In this document: positions 1-8,963 of the stretch, piece after piece | Numbering within the stretch: position 1 is the stretch's first letter | Layout: every line of letters starts with the position of its first letter | NCBI GenBank assembly: GCA_938023035.1 | Contig: CALIDI010000009.1 | Span: forward strand, 1 to 64,000 | DNA from: an uncultured Leptolyngbyaceae cyanobacterium | GTDB taxonomy: Bacteria > Cyanobacteriota > Cyanobacteriia > Leptolyngbyales > Leptolyngbyaceae | Reading direction: 5' to 3' | Length of the DNA stretch: 64,000 nucleotides | Notes under the pieces: model-generated | What the model was told of the DNA's origin: nothing | Seen by the model: the letters and a program-made list of their open reading frames with translations, nothing else | Database searches by the model: none | Translations under genes and position numbers: made by a program

Positions 1-354
1 TTCATCGCGCTTTTCTAAAATAACAACCCCCCACCCACCCTGTCAACCCCTATCCTCATCAATTTTCTCGCAATACGTGAGTTCACCTCTTCTTCGCGAT
101 TAGAGGAGGGTGTGCAACTCAGGGTAAGGAGTTTAGGATGCCATTCTTGGGTAGATGATCTAGTTTCTAACGGAATCATGCTGGAATTTTTGATGGATTG
201 ATGCTGAGACTTTCTGTGTTTTAGGTGAGAATGATGGGGCGCAGAAACAGAAAATTCTGCAACTTGGATTTTTTGGCTACTTGTGCAAGCTTTGTGTTGC
301 CGAGGCTGCAAGAATCGAACGAGGCTTGTGAATTTTGAAGGAGAAGGGATCGGA
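1..354. other. Gap upstream of glyQ
   Basis: No credible gene is visible. Bases 25-55 are rich in C runs and weakly resemble the CACCCCC-type dispersed repeat found elsewhere in the window. The 3' end supplies the ribosome-binding site of glyQ (AAGGAG near 338). Confidence 0.6.
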
Positions 355-1260
355 GTGAATTTTCAATCGGTGATTGCTACATTGCAGCAGTTTTGGGCAG
401 AGCAGGGCTGTTTAATTGTGCAGCCCTATGACACTGAAAAGGGTGCAGGGACTAAAAGCCCACATACCTTTTTACGCGCTATTGGCCCTGAGCCATGGGC
501 TGTCGCTTATGTGGAGCCGTGCCGACGTCCAGGGGATGGGCGCTATGGAGAAAACCCTAACCGAGTGCAGCATTATTATCAATTTCAGGTTTTGATTAAG
601 CCCTCACCCTCGGATATTCAGGAGATTTACTTAGATTCTCTTAGGGCGTTGGGTATTCAGCCTGAGGATCATGATGTTCGTTTTGTGGAAGATAACTGGG
701 AGGATGCAGCGGTCGGGGCTTGGGGGGTTGGTTGGGAAGTTTGGCTAGACGGGATGGAGGTGACTCAGTTTACCTATTTCCAGCAGTGTGGTGGGCTGGA
801 CTGCTATCCTGTCTCGATTGAGATCACCTACGGACTAGAACGCCTGACTATGTATTTGCAGGGGGTTGATTCAATTTTTGAGATTCGTTGGAACGACAAG
901 ATTACTTATGGAGATATTTATCTTCAGGGGGAAATTGAAGGATCAGCCTATAACTTTGAGGCATCCAGTCCAGATTTGCTGCTCACCTTGTTCAAGCTTT
1001 ATGAGCAAGAAGCTTTGCATTTACTTGAAAGATCTTTGGTACTTCCAGCTTTTGACCAGGTACTGAAGTGTTCTCATACGTTTAACCTGCTGGATGCGCG
1101 AGGCGTGATTTCTGTGACTGAGCGCACTCGCTACATTAGTAAAATTCGTCAGATGGCACGCCAGGTGGCTCAAATTTACTTGAAACAGCGGGAGGATTTG
1201 GGATTTCCCCTTTTAGGGTACGTTGATGACTCTGTCTCCGCAAACTTATCTGTTTTGTAG
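355..1260 (+). CDS. glyQ: Glycyl-tRNA synthetase alpha subunit
   Basis: This cytoplasmic enzyme subunit charges tRNA-Gly with glycine, working with a separate beta subunit (GlyS) that is not in this window. The protein is 301 aa, the usual length for bacterial GlyQ. The start [13 protein letters not shown], the [13 protein letters not shown] segment and the [14 protein letters not shown] motif are typical of the family. I chose the GTG at 355 because AAGGAG lies about 12 bases upstream and the known N-terminus (M/V-NFQS) begins there; the frame stays open further upstream but with no family similarity. It appears to be transcribed alone. glyS is often unlinked in cyanobacteria, so its absence here is not surprising. 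Confidence 0.96.
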   Translation: MNFQSVIATLQQFWAEQGCLIVQPYDTEKGAGTKSPHTFLRAIGPEPWAVAYVEPCRRPGDGRYGENPNRVQHYYQFQVLIKPSPSDIQEIYLDSLRALGIQPEDHDVRFVEDNWEDAAVGAWGVGWEVWLDGMEVTQFTYFQQCGGLDCYPVSIEITYGLERLTMYLQGVDSIFEIRWNDKITYGDIYLQGEIEGSAYNFEASSPDLLLTLFKLYEQEALHLLERSLVLPAFDQVLKCSHTFNLLDARGVISVTERTRYISKIRQMARQVAQIYLKQREDLGFPLLGYVDDSVSANLSVL

Positions 1261-1406
1261 GGAGATTTCTGTTTTGCTTAGAATTTCAATAGATACCTTG
1301 TCAAAAAGGGTTTCCAGGTAGGTTTTACCCTGGCTAGGGGTAGCCTGTTACCGGTGGAAAACCTATGGGGTTCTGGACTGGAGTTGGTCTGGCTTTGGTT
1401 TTCACT

Positions 1407-2054
1407 ATGGCTCGTTCTTCTGCGCCTGATCCTGCTTTACAACTCCGAGCTTTGATGGAGCGGGTAGGTCTTTTCAGTTTTAAAGCGCTCCAGCGGCAGT
1501 CAGGGGTGTCAAGGACTGCGATTGCCCATGTGCGATCGGGAAATATTGCTCGTCTCCGTCTGGAAACGCTGGAGAAAATGAGCCAGGTTTTACAGGTTTC
1601 TGTTGTAGATCTAATGCAACTGGGAAATCGTTCTCTTCTGGGTGAAATCCAAGAGGGGTTAGCGCTAAGGCAGGAGTATGAGCGACTAGAGCAGCGCTTG
1701 GCTCAGCAACGGCAGGTGCTTTTGCAGGAGATTCAGGAAGAGAGTGTGCAGGTTCTCGAGTCTTTACTCTTGTCCTTACCATCTGCCATGTATCAAGCGG
1801 AGCAAGATCCTACTTTTCCAGCCGTGAAGTTATTGCCGCTCTTGCGCCCCTTAAATCGATTGCTGGACAGTTGGGGAATTACAGCGATCGCCCAAGTGGG
1901 TGAAGAGGTGCCCTATGACCCACAACAGCACCAGTTGCTCCAGGGAGATGCAAGCCCTGGTGAATTGGTGCGGGTACGTTATGTCGGCTATCGCCAGGGT
2001 ACGCGGCTATTGTATCGAGCCAAGGTAAGTTTGCTTAAAGCAGAGCCAACGTAA
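1407..2054 (+). CDS. Helix-turn-helix (XRE-like) cyanobacterial protein
   Basis: A protein of about 215 aa with an N-terminal helix-turn-helix at residues 10-60 (LRALMERVG, FKALQRQSGVSR, IAHVRSGN, LETLEKMSQVL), a pattern resembling XRE/Cro DNA-binding domains. A Gln/Glu-rich probable coiled coil follows (QEYERLEQRLAQQRQ), then a C-terminal region that resembles a nucleotide-exchange or GrpE-like fold only loosely. The DNA target and function are unknown. An in-frame ATG at 1365 with a GGTGG upstream would add 14 residues that do not look like a domain, so the start is uncertain. It lies 146 bp after glyQ on the same strand. Transcriptional regulation is an inference from the HTH alone. Confidence 0.8.
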   Translation: MARSSAPDPALQLRALMERVGLFSFKALQRQSGVSRTAIAHVRSGNIARLRLETLEKMSQVLQVSVVDLMQLGNRSLLGEIQEGLALRQEYERLEQRLAQQRQVLLQEIQEESVQVLESLLLSLPSAMYQAEQDPTFPAVKLLPLLRPLNRLLDSWGITAIAQVGEEVPYDPQQHQLLQGDASPGELVRVRYVGYRQGTRLLYRAKVSLLKAEPT

Positions 2055-2391
2055 CGAAGCCAAGTGCATCCTAGTTTCGTGACCCACCCTGCGGGAAGTA
2101 AGCTAGATCCTAAATCTCTCTCCTTTTGGGGAGAGAGACTCTGAATCCGGCTCTTCTTCGACCATTTTGAGAAAGGGGGGTGGAGGATGTAACGCTATGC
2201 TCTCCTCGTGGTTGTTTGTAAATCGGATGAGGGAACGTCAAGGCATCTCGGAGTCAAGGGGAAGATAAGGAGAGAAAGCAGCGGGATGATGGGGGCAATT
2301 GTTGAGGTTGCACTGCGTCTAGCAGACCGAAATGGAGCCTGAGACAGCATAATCGACAGAGAACCTAGCATTGTTTCGTTAGCCCCTATCT
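2055..2391. other. Gap with dispersed repeats
   Basis: No gene is visible. It holds an inverted copy of the CTTCCCGCAG repeat (2064-2114), followed by a CTCTCTCC...GGAGAGAG imperfect hairpin (about 2112-2140) of the kind repeated in other gaps of this window. Confidence 0.6.
2064..2114 (-). repeat. Dispersed repeat, family 1 (short copy)
   Basis: On the minus strand it reads ATTTAGGATCTAGCTTACTT then CCCGCAGGGTGGGTCACGAA. It matches 15591-15641 and 52971-53021 with few mismatches over about 50 bases. Confidence 0.75.
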
Positions 2392-4044
2392 ATGACAATA
2401 CTCACTCCGAACCAACGCCAGGCTATCTATCGACAGGCGGCTGAACGAGCGGGTATTCATTACCCGATTCTGGCGGCCCTGCATCAGACCCATGGCAACC
2501 CACAATTAGAGCAGGGCGAGACAGGTTTGGGGATTTCACCTGCTCATTCGGTTACTTTGGCACAGGTTAGTACTTTTATTGATCAGGTAGAGATTGCAGC
2601 GAATACGATTCGGTGTTTAACCAATCAATTGACGGTTACTGGGTGGAAGGGCAAAGAACTCTGGGATGTAGCGATAGGGCGCTATACCATTGGCTTTTTG
2701 CAGGCTGTTGCTGATGGTTTTTTAGCGCCTGCTAGTGACCCAACAGCTGCTCGCTTAGAAGCTTGTGATGGTGCAGCATTGACCCAAACCTATCAGCAAC
2801 TTTGCGATAGGTTAGAGGTTCCAACGGATCAAAGCTTTTTGCCCAAAGCTTTACTTCAGTTTGTGCGTCAAGTGCCAACCTACTATTTCTCTCTGCCCTA
2901 TCAACAAGCCGCGTTGCTGGAAGCGGCACGCATTTGGCAAAAGCAGGATACGGTGGCAGCGGCGATCGCCCAGTTAGTGCCTGATTCCCCCTCAATCGAG
3001 CGGTTTGAACTGGATCAGGCTCTGCTTCAAGCCCTTTACACTTGGCTTGAAACCAATGCCAACTACCCCCATCAATGGCAGGCGCTACTCACGTTGGTGC
3101 AACGGTGGCGGCGACTAACCTCCCAAGAGGCCGCGATCGCTGATTTACACGGCGATTCTTCTCCAACCTTCGATCTCGCCAGCCTTGACCCGGCTCTGCT
3201 GGCCATGGTGCAGCGGATTCCTCAACACTATCTCCGTAGTAGCGAGCAACGAGCCGCCCTCTTAGAGGGATTTCAGCAATGGCAACAACTTCCCAATCGG
3301 GCCGACGCTACGATTGCTTTAGGAGTCAACCCCGCAATTCTCACCAGTCGTTCTCCTAGCTCAGAAGACCTGGTCGCTGCCGCCGCTCTGATTGACCGGG
3401 CACTGCTGGATTTCTATCGGCAGTTGCCTCTGGCTTATCGAGGCCGGCCTCAGCAACGACAAGCACTGCTCCATCTGGCTCAGCGCTGGTATGGGGTTGC
3501 TGATCAGGAGCAAGCCCAATGGGCATTAGCGGCGGACTTGAGGCAACTGGCTACCGATGACCATCGGGTGGCAACCATCCCCATTTCGCCCTTAACTGTG
3601 TCGACCGCTGACTTTCCTAAATGGACGACTGACAACTTACAACTTTTTGCACCGATTGTGCCTCGAGGAGACTTTCTCTGGGTCGATGCCACGCGGGGGG
3701 GTGTTTTTTGGCCACCCAATCAGGCTACTGTTGACCAAATTGTTGAAATGGCCGCAGCGATTCAACTTATTCGCGATCGCCTCAATCAACCTATCACCAT
3801 TGTCTGCTGGTATTGCCCCGTGGGTGAAGAACTGGGGGGCGAAACCGCTGATCGCTTTGCCCTAGGTGACGCGATCGCCTTCTACAGTCTTGGTTATACG
3901 GCTCAGCAGCTTTACTGGTTGCTCGATCCCTGGTGGCGCGGGGGCTTGGGCTACTACGCCCAGTTTCCCTATCTCTGTATCGTAGACATTCGACATCCCT
4001 ATGCCCGTTGGCAACCGCAAGAGCATCAAACAGGGGAAGCGTAG
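2392..4044 (+). CDS. Peptidase M15A-like protein lacking zinc ligands
   Basis: A 550-aa protein. Residues 1-100 (AGIHYPILAALHQTHGNP, ETGLGISP) and a central stretch of roughly 85-residue repeats (RQVPTYYFSLPYQQAALLEAA, QRIPQHYLRSSEQRAALLEG, RQLPLAYRGRPQQRQALLHLA) precede a C-terminal M15A (D-Ala-D-Ala carboxypeptidase-like) domain at about 400-540. In active members this domain carries SRH..GDAxDF and a later FxHxD that bind zinc. Here the matching residues are F489, A496 and I530, so all three ligands are gone and peptidase activity is unlikely. The fold probably survives, because GGLG, LDPWW and ARW are kept. A role in binding the cell wall is inference. The alanine codon at 496 begins inside a HIP1 octamer (3871-3878). 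Confidence 0.8.
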   Translation: MTILTPNQRQAIYRQAAERAGIHYPILAALHQTHGNPQLEQGETGLGISPAHSVTLAQVSTFIDQVEIAANTIRCLTNQLTVTGWKGKELWDVAIGRYTIGFLQAVADGFLAPASDPTAARLEACDGAALTQTYQQLCDRLEVPTDQSFLPKALLQFVRQVPTYYFSLPYQQAALLEAARIWQKQDTVAAAIAQLVPDSPSIERFELDQALLQALYTWLETNANYPHQWQALLTLVQRWRRLTSQEAAIADLHGDSSPTFDLASLDPALLAMVQRIPQHYLRSSEQRAALLEGFQQWQQLPNRADATIALGVNPAILTSRSPSSEDLVAAAALIDRALLDFYRQLPLAYRGRPQQRQALLHLAQRWYGVADQEQAQWALAADLRQLATDDHRVATIPISPLTVSTADFPKWTTDNLQLFAPIVPRGDFLWVDATRGGVFWPPNQATVDQIVEMAAAIQLIRDRLNQPITIVCWYCPVGEELGGETADRFALGDAIAFYSLGYTAQQLYWLLDPWWRGGLGYYAQFPYLCIVDIRHPYARWQPQEHQTGEA

Positions 4045-4283
4045 AAGCGTAGAGGGAAAAGGGCGGGGCTGCGCCGCAACTGATCGCCTTAGGCAAAAAG
4101 CTTCGGAATGAGGCTCTGACTAACTGAAGCTTCACCATAAAGACACCCAGGATGCACAGGAATTGCTCTGTGTTTCCTGGGCTTTTGCGGTAAAGCCCTA
4201 AGGCCTTCAGTGGATTGACCCACATTCCTCAGGACAGTGTGCAACTCTTTGGCACGAAGTTTGCGGTGATCAAACGGCCTTTC

Positions 4284-5819
4284 TTAGGAAAGTATTGACT
4301 GTAACTGGGGAGCAATGAGTTGGGTGGTATCCACGCGAGTAACGTAGGGTTGTTCGCTGTCGGTGAATGGCTCCATCACTTGTTTAGGCAACAAATCAGC
4401 CGTGGCATCAGCAATATCGCCAGTTCGCTGGGTCAGCCGCTGCTGTAAAACTTCTAGTGGGGCGTCGCAATGGAGAATTTGTAAAGGAATTTGGTGGGCT
4501 GCGGCTTGAGTGATCGCAGTTTGCCGCAGGTTCTGACGGTCATACTTGGCATCTAACAGCACTGTATAGCCTTCTTGGGCTAGGGTTAGACCCAGTTTTA
4601 GCAGGCGATCGTAGGTTTTTTGCGTCATTTCAGGGGTGTAGAGGTCACTCCCGCCCCGGTGCTCCAGCGGAATGCCGCCTAAGTGCTTGCGCACGGCATC
4701 CGAGCGAATTTGAATCGCCCCTATCTTGCTGGCTAGATAACGAGCAGTGGTACTTTTGCCAGCCCCCGACAGTCCGGCCATGAGCCACAATTGCCCAGAA
4801 CGAGGACGGGTATAGTCCCAGGCAAGGCGGTAGTAGCGCGCAGCAGTTTGGACTGCTTCCTGTTTTACCATGGCGGGAATGATGGGATCATCCAGCAAAA
4901 AGGAGGTGACTTTGGCCCGTACGTAGGATTGCCGACTCAGGTATAGAGGTAAAACCTGCAATCCTTCCCAGTCGCCGCTCTGTTCCAGGTAGGCGTTGAG
5001 AAAGCGATTACTCAAATCGGGGCGATCGCGGGCATCTAGATCCATCACGATATAGGCAATGTCGAACATCACATCGACAAACCGAAACGACTCGTTAAAC
5101 TCAATGCAGTCAAATAACCAGAGCCGCTGATTCCAGTAAGCAATATTGCGCAGATGGACATCACCATGGCATTCGCGGATGCGGTCAGCCACAACCCGCT
5201 GGGTAAAAATCTCTGGCCGCTCAGCAAAGAGGCGGTTCGTATAGGCGCGAGTTTGCTCCAGTTGCTCCTGGGTTTGAGGCCCGCCCACATACTTCTCGGT
5301 TTGCGCATAGTTTTCGTCGATCGCCTGACGAATTTGGGCTACCTCCCCAAAGCTACGAATGTACTCATTTGTGGCCGCAGTGCGATGAAAGTCAGCTAGT
5401 ACCTTTGCCAGTTTTTCGAGAAGGGCTTCAGTTAACTCCCCCCGATCATAGAGCGCGGTGAGCAAGGTTTCTTGGGGAAACTGGCGCATTTTGACTACAT
5501 ACTCTACCGGGGTGCCACTGCCACCTAACTGGAAGCGATCGCCGACCAGCGTTATCGGCAACACCTCCAGATAAATTTCAGCCGCTCCTCGTTGGTTAAG
5601 CCGTAGCTCCTCTTGGCAAAAGTGCTGCCGCTTTGCCAGCGTCGAGTAATCGAGAAAGCCAAAATTGAGCGGCTTTTTCACCTTGTAGGCATACTCCCCC
5701 GTCAAAAACACATAGGAAATATGAGTTTGGAGGAGTTGAATCGGTGCCTGTACCGAGTGGGGATAAAACCCCGGCTGCTGCATTTGCTGAATCAAGGGAG
5801 GCAGATTGGCGTCAAGCAT
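4284..5819 (-). CDS. Aminoglycoside-phosphotransferase-like / P-loop kinase fusion
   Basis: A 511-aa two-domain protein. Residues 1-330 form an APH/choline-kinase-like domain with the catalytic HGDVHLRN motif and LFDCIEFN metal-binding segment. Residues 340-511 form an AAA/gluconate-kinase-like P-loop domain (Walker A GLSGAGKST, followed by IRSDAVRKHLGG). This is the COG2187-COG0645 combination that is widespread in bacteria, where the substrate is not established; it need not confer drug resistance. An apparently complete gene, transcribed alone and convergent with the M15-like gene. Its N-terminus (MLDANLPPLIQQMQQPGFYPH) is typical of the family, which supports this start. Confidence 0.9.
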   Translation of the reverse strand: MLDANLPPLIQQMQQPGFYPHSVQAPIQLLQTHISYVFLTGEYAYKVKKPLNFGFLDYSTLAKRQHFCQEELRLNQRGAAEIYLEVLPITLVGDRFQLGGSGTPVEYVVKMRQFPQETLLTALYDRGELTEALLEKLAKVLADFHRTAATNEYIRSFGEVAQIRQAIDENYAQTEKYVGGPQTQEQLEQTRAYTNRLFAERPEIFTQRVVADRIRECHGDVHLRNIAYWNQRLWLFDCIEFNESFRFVDVMFDIAYIVMDLDARDRPDLSNRFLNAYLEQSGDWEGLQVLPLYLSRQSYVRAKVTSFLLDDPIIPAMVKQEAVQTAARYYRLAWDYTRPRSGQLWLMAGLSGAGKSTTARYLASKIGAIQIRSDAVRKHLGGIPLEHRGGSDLYTPEMTQKTYDRLLKLGLTLAQEGYTVLLDAKYDRQNLRQTAITQAAAHQIPLQILHCDAPLEVLQQRLTQRTGDIADATADLLPKQVMEPFTDSEQPYVTRVDTTQLIAPQLQSILS

Positions 5820-6130
5820 TACAAAAATTTAGCGAAGAGCACCCTTCAGGATACTAGAACGCGGTCGTAGAAGGGTCACAGCTTTGATAACTTTTCAGGG
5901 AGAAACAGCCTCTTTACTTGATGACCAACATTGACTTGCTCCCAATCGCCTGCTGTGTCTGTCCTCAAATGGCAAATTGGATGATTCCAATCTAGATTCA
6001 GCAGTATTTAATAGTAATGCAGATGCCATTGAAGGAGCGTGAGGTTGACTCGATGAACCACCTCGATGAATCCGATAGAGCCTAGATTTTTTGGGTAATG
6101 ACCAGAAGGTCAAAAGCTTCTGGCCGGGTT
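5820..6130. other. Gap with a short dispersed repeat
   Basis: No gene is supported. Bases 5971-6003 match 44154-44186 closely (GGCAAATTGG-TGATTCC-ATC-AGAT-CAGCA), a short intergenic repeat that recurs at 17921-17946. Confidence 0.6.
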
Positions 6131-6970
6131 TTAGCCCTTTATCGGCGTGAGTTCAAGGCGATAGCGGTAAAGGGCGACCGGGCGATCGCCCGACAGATAA
6201 GCTTTCGGATGAGGGGGTGTCAAGTAAACCGCCGTAATCTGGTCAGCCGTGATTTGGCCATTGGGGTGGTAAGTGTAGGATGTCGTTGTTTCCACCTCAT
6301 TTTTTACTGGCCTTTGGGGATTTTGCAAGAATTGCTGAAACAACTCGGAGGCTAAAAAGTGGCTATCATCGGGCTGCTCTGTGGTTTGACTGATCACCGT
6401 AGAGAACAGTTTGCGATTGTCGCGAAATTTGGTAATCAGACGGGTGGCATCTCGCGGGTCAACCCAAACGCGCCAAACTTGGTCACCTAGATAAGCCTGG
6501 GCCAAGTTCAACCCGTTATAGGCCCGATCCGCCACAATGTGTACCTTCACTAAGGATTGTGTCGGCAAGGACAAAACCGGCAATAGCGATCGCCGCCGGT
6601 TGAGGGCATTTTGGGCCACAAACCTGACCTGGCAACGAATCGGGCGATTTAGGAACTGCCGATTCGTTTCATAGCCAGGGGTTGTCACTTCAGGAGCCAG
6701 GGGAGCCTGTAAGTCTACCAGCGTGCTGGTTAGCATCCAATTACCAGCAAACCATTCTGGATAGAGGATCTCACCCGTCGCCGTAGTAACGGCAGGCTTC
6801 GTCTGCCAGTCAGGGAATTGCGCCAACCGTTGCGCCAGGGGACTCGCACTAGCGCTGCCCCAACTCAACCAGCCAATCAGCAAAATCAGCCAGCTTACCG
6901 CGATGAGAAGCCGGTGCCAAGGACAAATTTTTTCCTGGTTTTTGCCCCAAGTTGGGTGAAGACGTGACAT
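6131..6970 (-). CDS. Secreted DUF6816-like conserved cyanobacterial protein
   Basis: A 279-aa protein with an N-terminal hydrophobic segment at about residues 20-44 (LLIAVSWLILLIGWLSW, then SASASPLAQ), most likely a signal peptide. The body contains YPEWFAGNWMLTSTLVDLQAPLAPEV, a pattern shared by a cyanobacterial and plastid-lineage family (DUF6816) of unknown function, thought to enter the thylakoid lumen in plants. I chose the ATG at 6970; the frame is open to 7126 but that extension would overlap the divergent serpin gene. The two start codons are only 27 bp apart. No catalytic motif was recognised. Confidence 0.8.
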   Translation of the reverse strand: MSRLHPTWGKNQEKICPWHRLLIAVSWLILLIGWLSWGSASASPLAQRLAQFPDWQTKPAVTTATGEILYPEWFAGNWMLTSTLVDLQAPLAPEVTTPGYETNRQFLNRPIRCQVRFVAQNALNRRRSLLPVLSLPTQSLVKVHIVADRAYNGLNLAQAYLGDQVWRVWVDPRDATRLITKFRDNRKLFSTVISQTTEQPDDSHFLASELFQQFLQNPQRPVKNEVETTTSYTYHPNGQITADQITAVYLTPPHPKAYLSGDRPVALYRYRLELTPIKG

Positions 6971-6997
6971 ATTGGGTGGGTTAGGTGAGGTTAGAGA

Positions 6998-8287
6998 ATG
7001 AAAGCGCGATCGCAGCTTAGCACTATCGCACTGCTTTGTTTTATTGTCCTGGGTTTGGTCGGTTGTTGGAAGGCTCCTGACAAATTGGCTCAAGCCAGCC
7101 CCCAACCAACGGCCTCCAGCATCCAAACCCCTTCTACTCCTAGCGCTCGGAGGGCCGCCGTGGATCGTCGCCTAATTGATGCCAGTAACCGCTTTAGCCT
7201 TAACCTGTTTCGCAAACTGCGGCAACAAGCGATTGGTGAAAATATCTTTCTTTCGCCCGCCAGTGTGGCCTTTGCTTTGTCGATGACCTATAACGGAGCA
7301 ACTGGCGACACCCAAAAGGCCATGGCCGAGGCCCTGTCATTGAAAGACATGAGTGTTGCCGAGTTGAATCAGGCAAATGCGGCCCTCAAGGCTTCTCTAG
7401 AAAATCCCGATAAAACCGTTGAGTTAGCGATCGCCAATTCCCTTTGGGCCAGACAGGGTATTCCCTTTCAGCCAGAGTTTCTCAAAACCAACCAAGAATT
7501 TTACGGGGCAAAAGTGGCCACGCTAGATTTTGGCGATCGGCAAGCACCTAACACCATCAATGACTGGGTGAATGAAAATACACGAGGCAAAATTAAGCAA
7601 ATTATTGACCAGCTCAACCCCGATGAAGTCATGGTGTTAATCAATACGCTGTACTTCAAAGGTGCCTGGACAGATCCATTCCCGCCTGAGGCAACCCAAG
7701 AAGTCCCGTTTTATGTGACTCCGGGCAAAGCGAAAAAGCATGCGCTGATGTCTCGGGGTGGGCGCTACCCCTATCTAGAAACCGCTGAATTCCAGGCCAT
7801 TAGTCTGCCCTACGGCAACAATGCCCGCCTGAGTATGCTAGTTTTTTTACCCAAGCCCAATCAAACTTTGGCCGCGTTTGAACAGCGCCTCACCCCCGAA
7901 AATTGGCAACAGTGGACAGAGCAATTGCGACCGCGACAGGGATCCATTACCCTACCCCGATTTAAGCAACAGTATAGTACCGAGTTAAAAACAGCCCTCT
8001 CTGCCCTGGGCATGGGAATTGCCTTTGACGCGAACCGGGCCACTTTTGGTCAACTCAGCCCCGTCTCAACCAAAATCGACCAAGTACAGCATGTCGCCGT
8101 CATCGCTGTGGATGAGGCCGGTACAGAAGCTGCCGCTGCCACCGCTGTGCGCATTGGTGTGACCTCCGCTCCACCCCCCTCAGAACCTTTTGAAATGATC
8201 GTGAACCGCCCCTTCTGGTTTGCCATTCGAGATAACCAGACAAAAGTAGTGCTCTTTCTAGGAGCGATTTCTGATCCTCAGTCTTAA
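6998..8287 (+). CDS. Serpin-family protease inhibitor, lipoprotein
   Basis: A 429-aa serpin. Residues 1-23 form a lipoprotein signal ending in LVGC, so the protein is predicted to be anchored outside the cytoplasmic membrane. The serpin core is complete: NRFSLNLFRKL, NIFLSPASVAFALSMTYNGA, VLINTLYFKGAW, and the C-terminal NRPFWFAIRDNQTKVVLFLG. The hinge of the reactive loop reads E373-A-G-T-E-A-A-A-A-T-A, which fits the small-residue pattern of inhibitory serpins. Counting 17 residues from E373 puts the scissile bond near T389-S390, so the target protease would not be trypsin-like. The loop is about five residues longer than in alpha-1-antitrypsin, after the predicted cleavage site. Inhibitory action is inference from the hinge. 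Confidence 0.93.
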   Translation: MKARSQLSTIALLCFIVLGLVGCWKAPDKLAQASPQPTASSIQTPSTPSARRAAVDRRLIDASNRFSLNLFRKLRQQAIGENIFLSPASVAFALSMTYNGATGDTQKAMAEALSLKDMSVAELNQANAALKASLENPDKTVELAIANSLWARQGIPFQPEFLKTNQEFYGAKVATLDFGDRQAPNTINDWVNENTRGKIKQIIDQLNPDEVMVLINTLYFKGAWTDPFPPEATQEVPFYVTPGKAKKHALMSRGGRYPYLETAEFQAISLPYGNNARLSMLVFLPKPNQTLAAFEQRLTPENWQQWTEQLRPRQGSITLPRFKQQYSTELKTALSALGMGIAFDANRATFGQLSPVSTKIDQVQHVAVIAVDEAGTEAAAATAVRIGVTSAPPPSEPFEMIVNRPFWFAIRDNQTKVVLFLGAISDPQS

Positions 8288-8339
8288 CTCGCTAGGAACA
8301 TCCGCGCTTCGAGCAGGTCGCGAATCCAGGAAACTCGCT

Positions 8340-8693
8340 TTACCCAAACGTTGAACCGTTCCACCCCCACATTGCTCCTTTCGCATCCGCAAACTCAATG
8401 TAGATGCGGTTCGCAGGTACATCCAAAGCTTGACTTAATTGTTGGCAAAAATCTGCGCTCATGGTTTTGGTCTGAGTCGGGGTAAAGCTGCCTATGCTTT
8501 TAACTTCTACATAACAGGCAGGGTCAGAACTACCACCAAAAGTCATCGGCACATTCGCCTCAAAAGCCGTCATCACATAGGATTCTGGCTTGCCCGTATG
8601 CTTTGCTAAGCGGCTCGAAAGCTGTTTGAGCAGCGCTTGCACCTCCTGCTCAGCGGGCTGGGCAACCGACGTTTGCACCTTGATTAAAGGCAT
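8340..8693 (-). CDS. MIF-like tautomerase (phenylpyruvate tautomerase family)
   Basis: A 117-aa protein of the macrophage migration inhibitory factor family. The ATG at 8693 is followed directly by Pro, the catalytic N-terminal residue after methionine removal, and AGGAGG lies 7 bases upstream, so the start is well supported. MPLIKVQTS, YVMTAFEANVPMTFGGS, PACYVEVKSIG and RIYIEFADAKGAMWGWNGSTFG are family hallmarks. Members tautomerise keto-enol substrates such as phenylpyruvate; the natural substrate in cyanobacteria is unknown. It is convergent with the serpin, with 52 bp between the stops. Confidence 0.92.
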   Translation of the reverse strand: MPLIKVQTSVAQPAEQEVQALLKQLSSRLAKHTGKPESYVMTAFEANVPMTFGGSSDPACYVEVKSIGSFTPTQTKTMSADFCQQLSQALDVPANRIYIEFADAKGAMWGWNGSTFG

Positions 8694-8730
8694 TTTCAAA
8701 CCTCCTAAAATCCTGCAGGTGCATTATATA

Positions 8731-8750
8731 GCGATCGCCCAGTTGCTAAG
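8731..8750 (+). repeat. Partial dispersed repeat, family 3
   Basis: GCGATCGCCCAGTTGCTAAG matches the first 20 bases of the longer repeat at 53259 and 19139 (GCGATCGCCCGGTTGC). Part of this is the HIP1 octamer. Confidence 0.4.
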
Positions 8751-8963
8751 GTCATTAATGGGTAAGAGGGCATGCCCACGCCCTAGCTTTAGTTTCTACA
8801 GCGATCACCTGATGAACAGACTAGCCAGTTTCAGGCGATCTCGACAGGTCTACCGATCTTTTTTGCGGGGGTGAGGTCTGGGATCGATGAATAAGGTGGG
8901 ATGCACAAAGGAGGATTCGTCGGTAAACTGATGGGCATCTAGACCTTTAACTATTGCTAAGCT

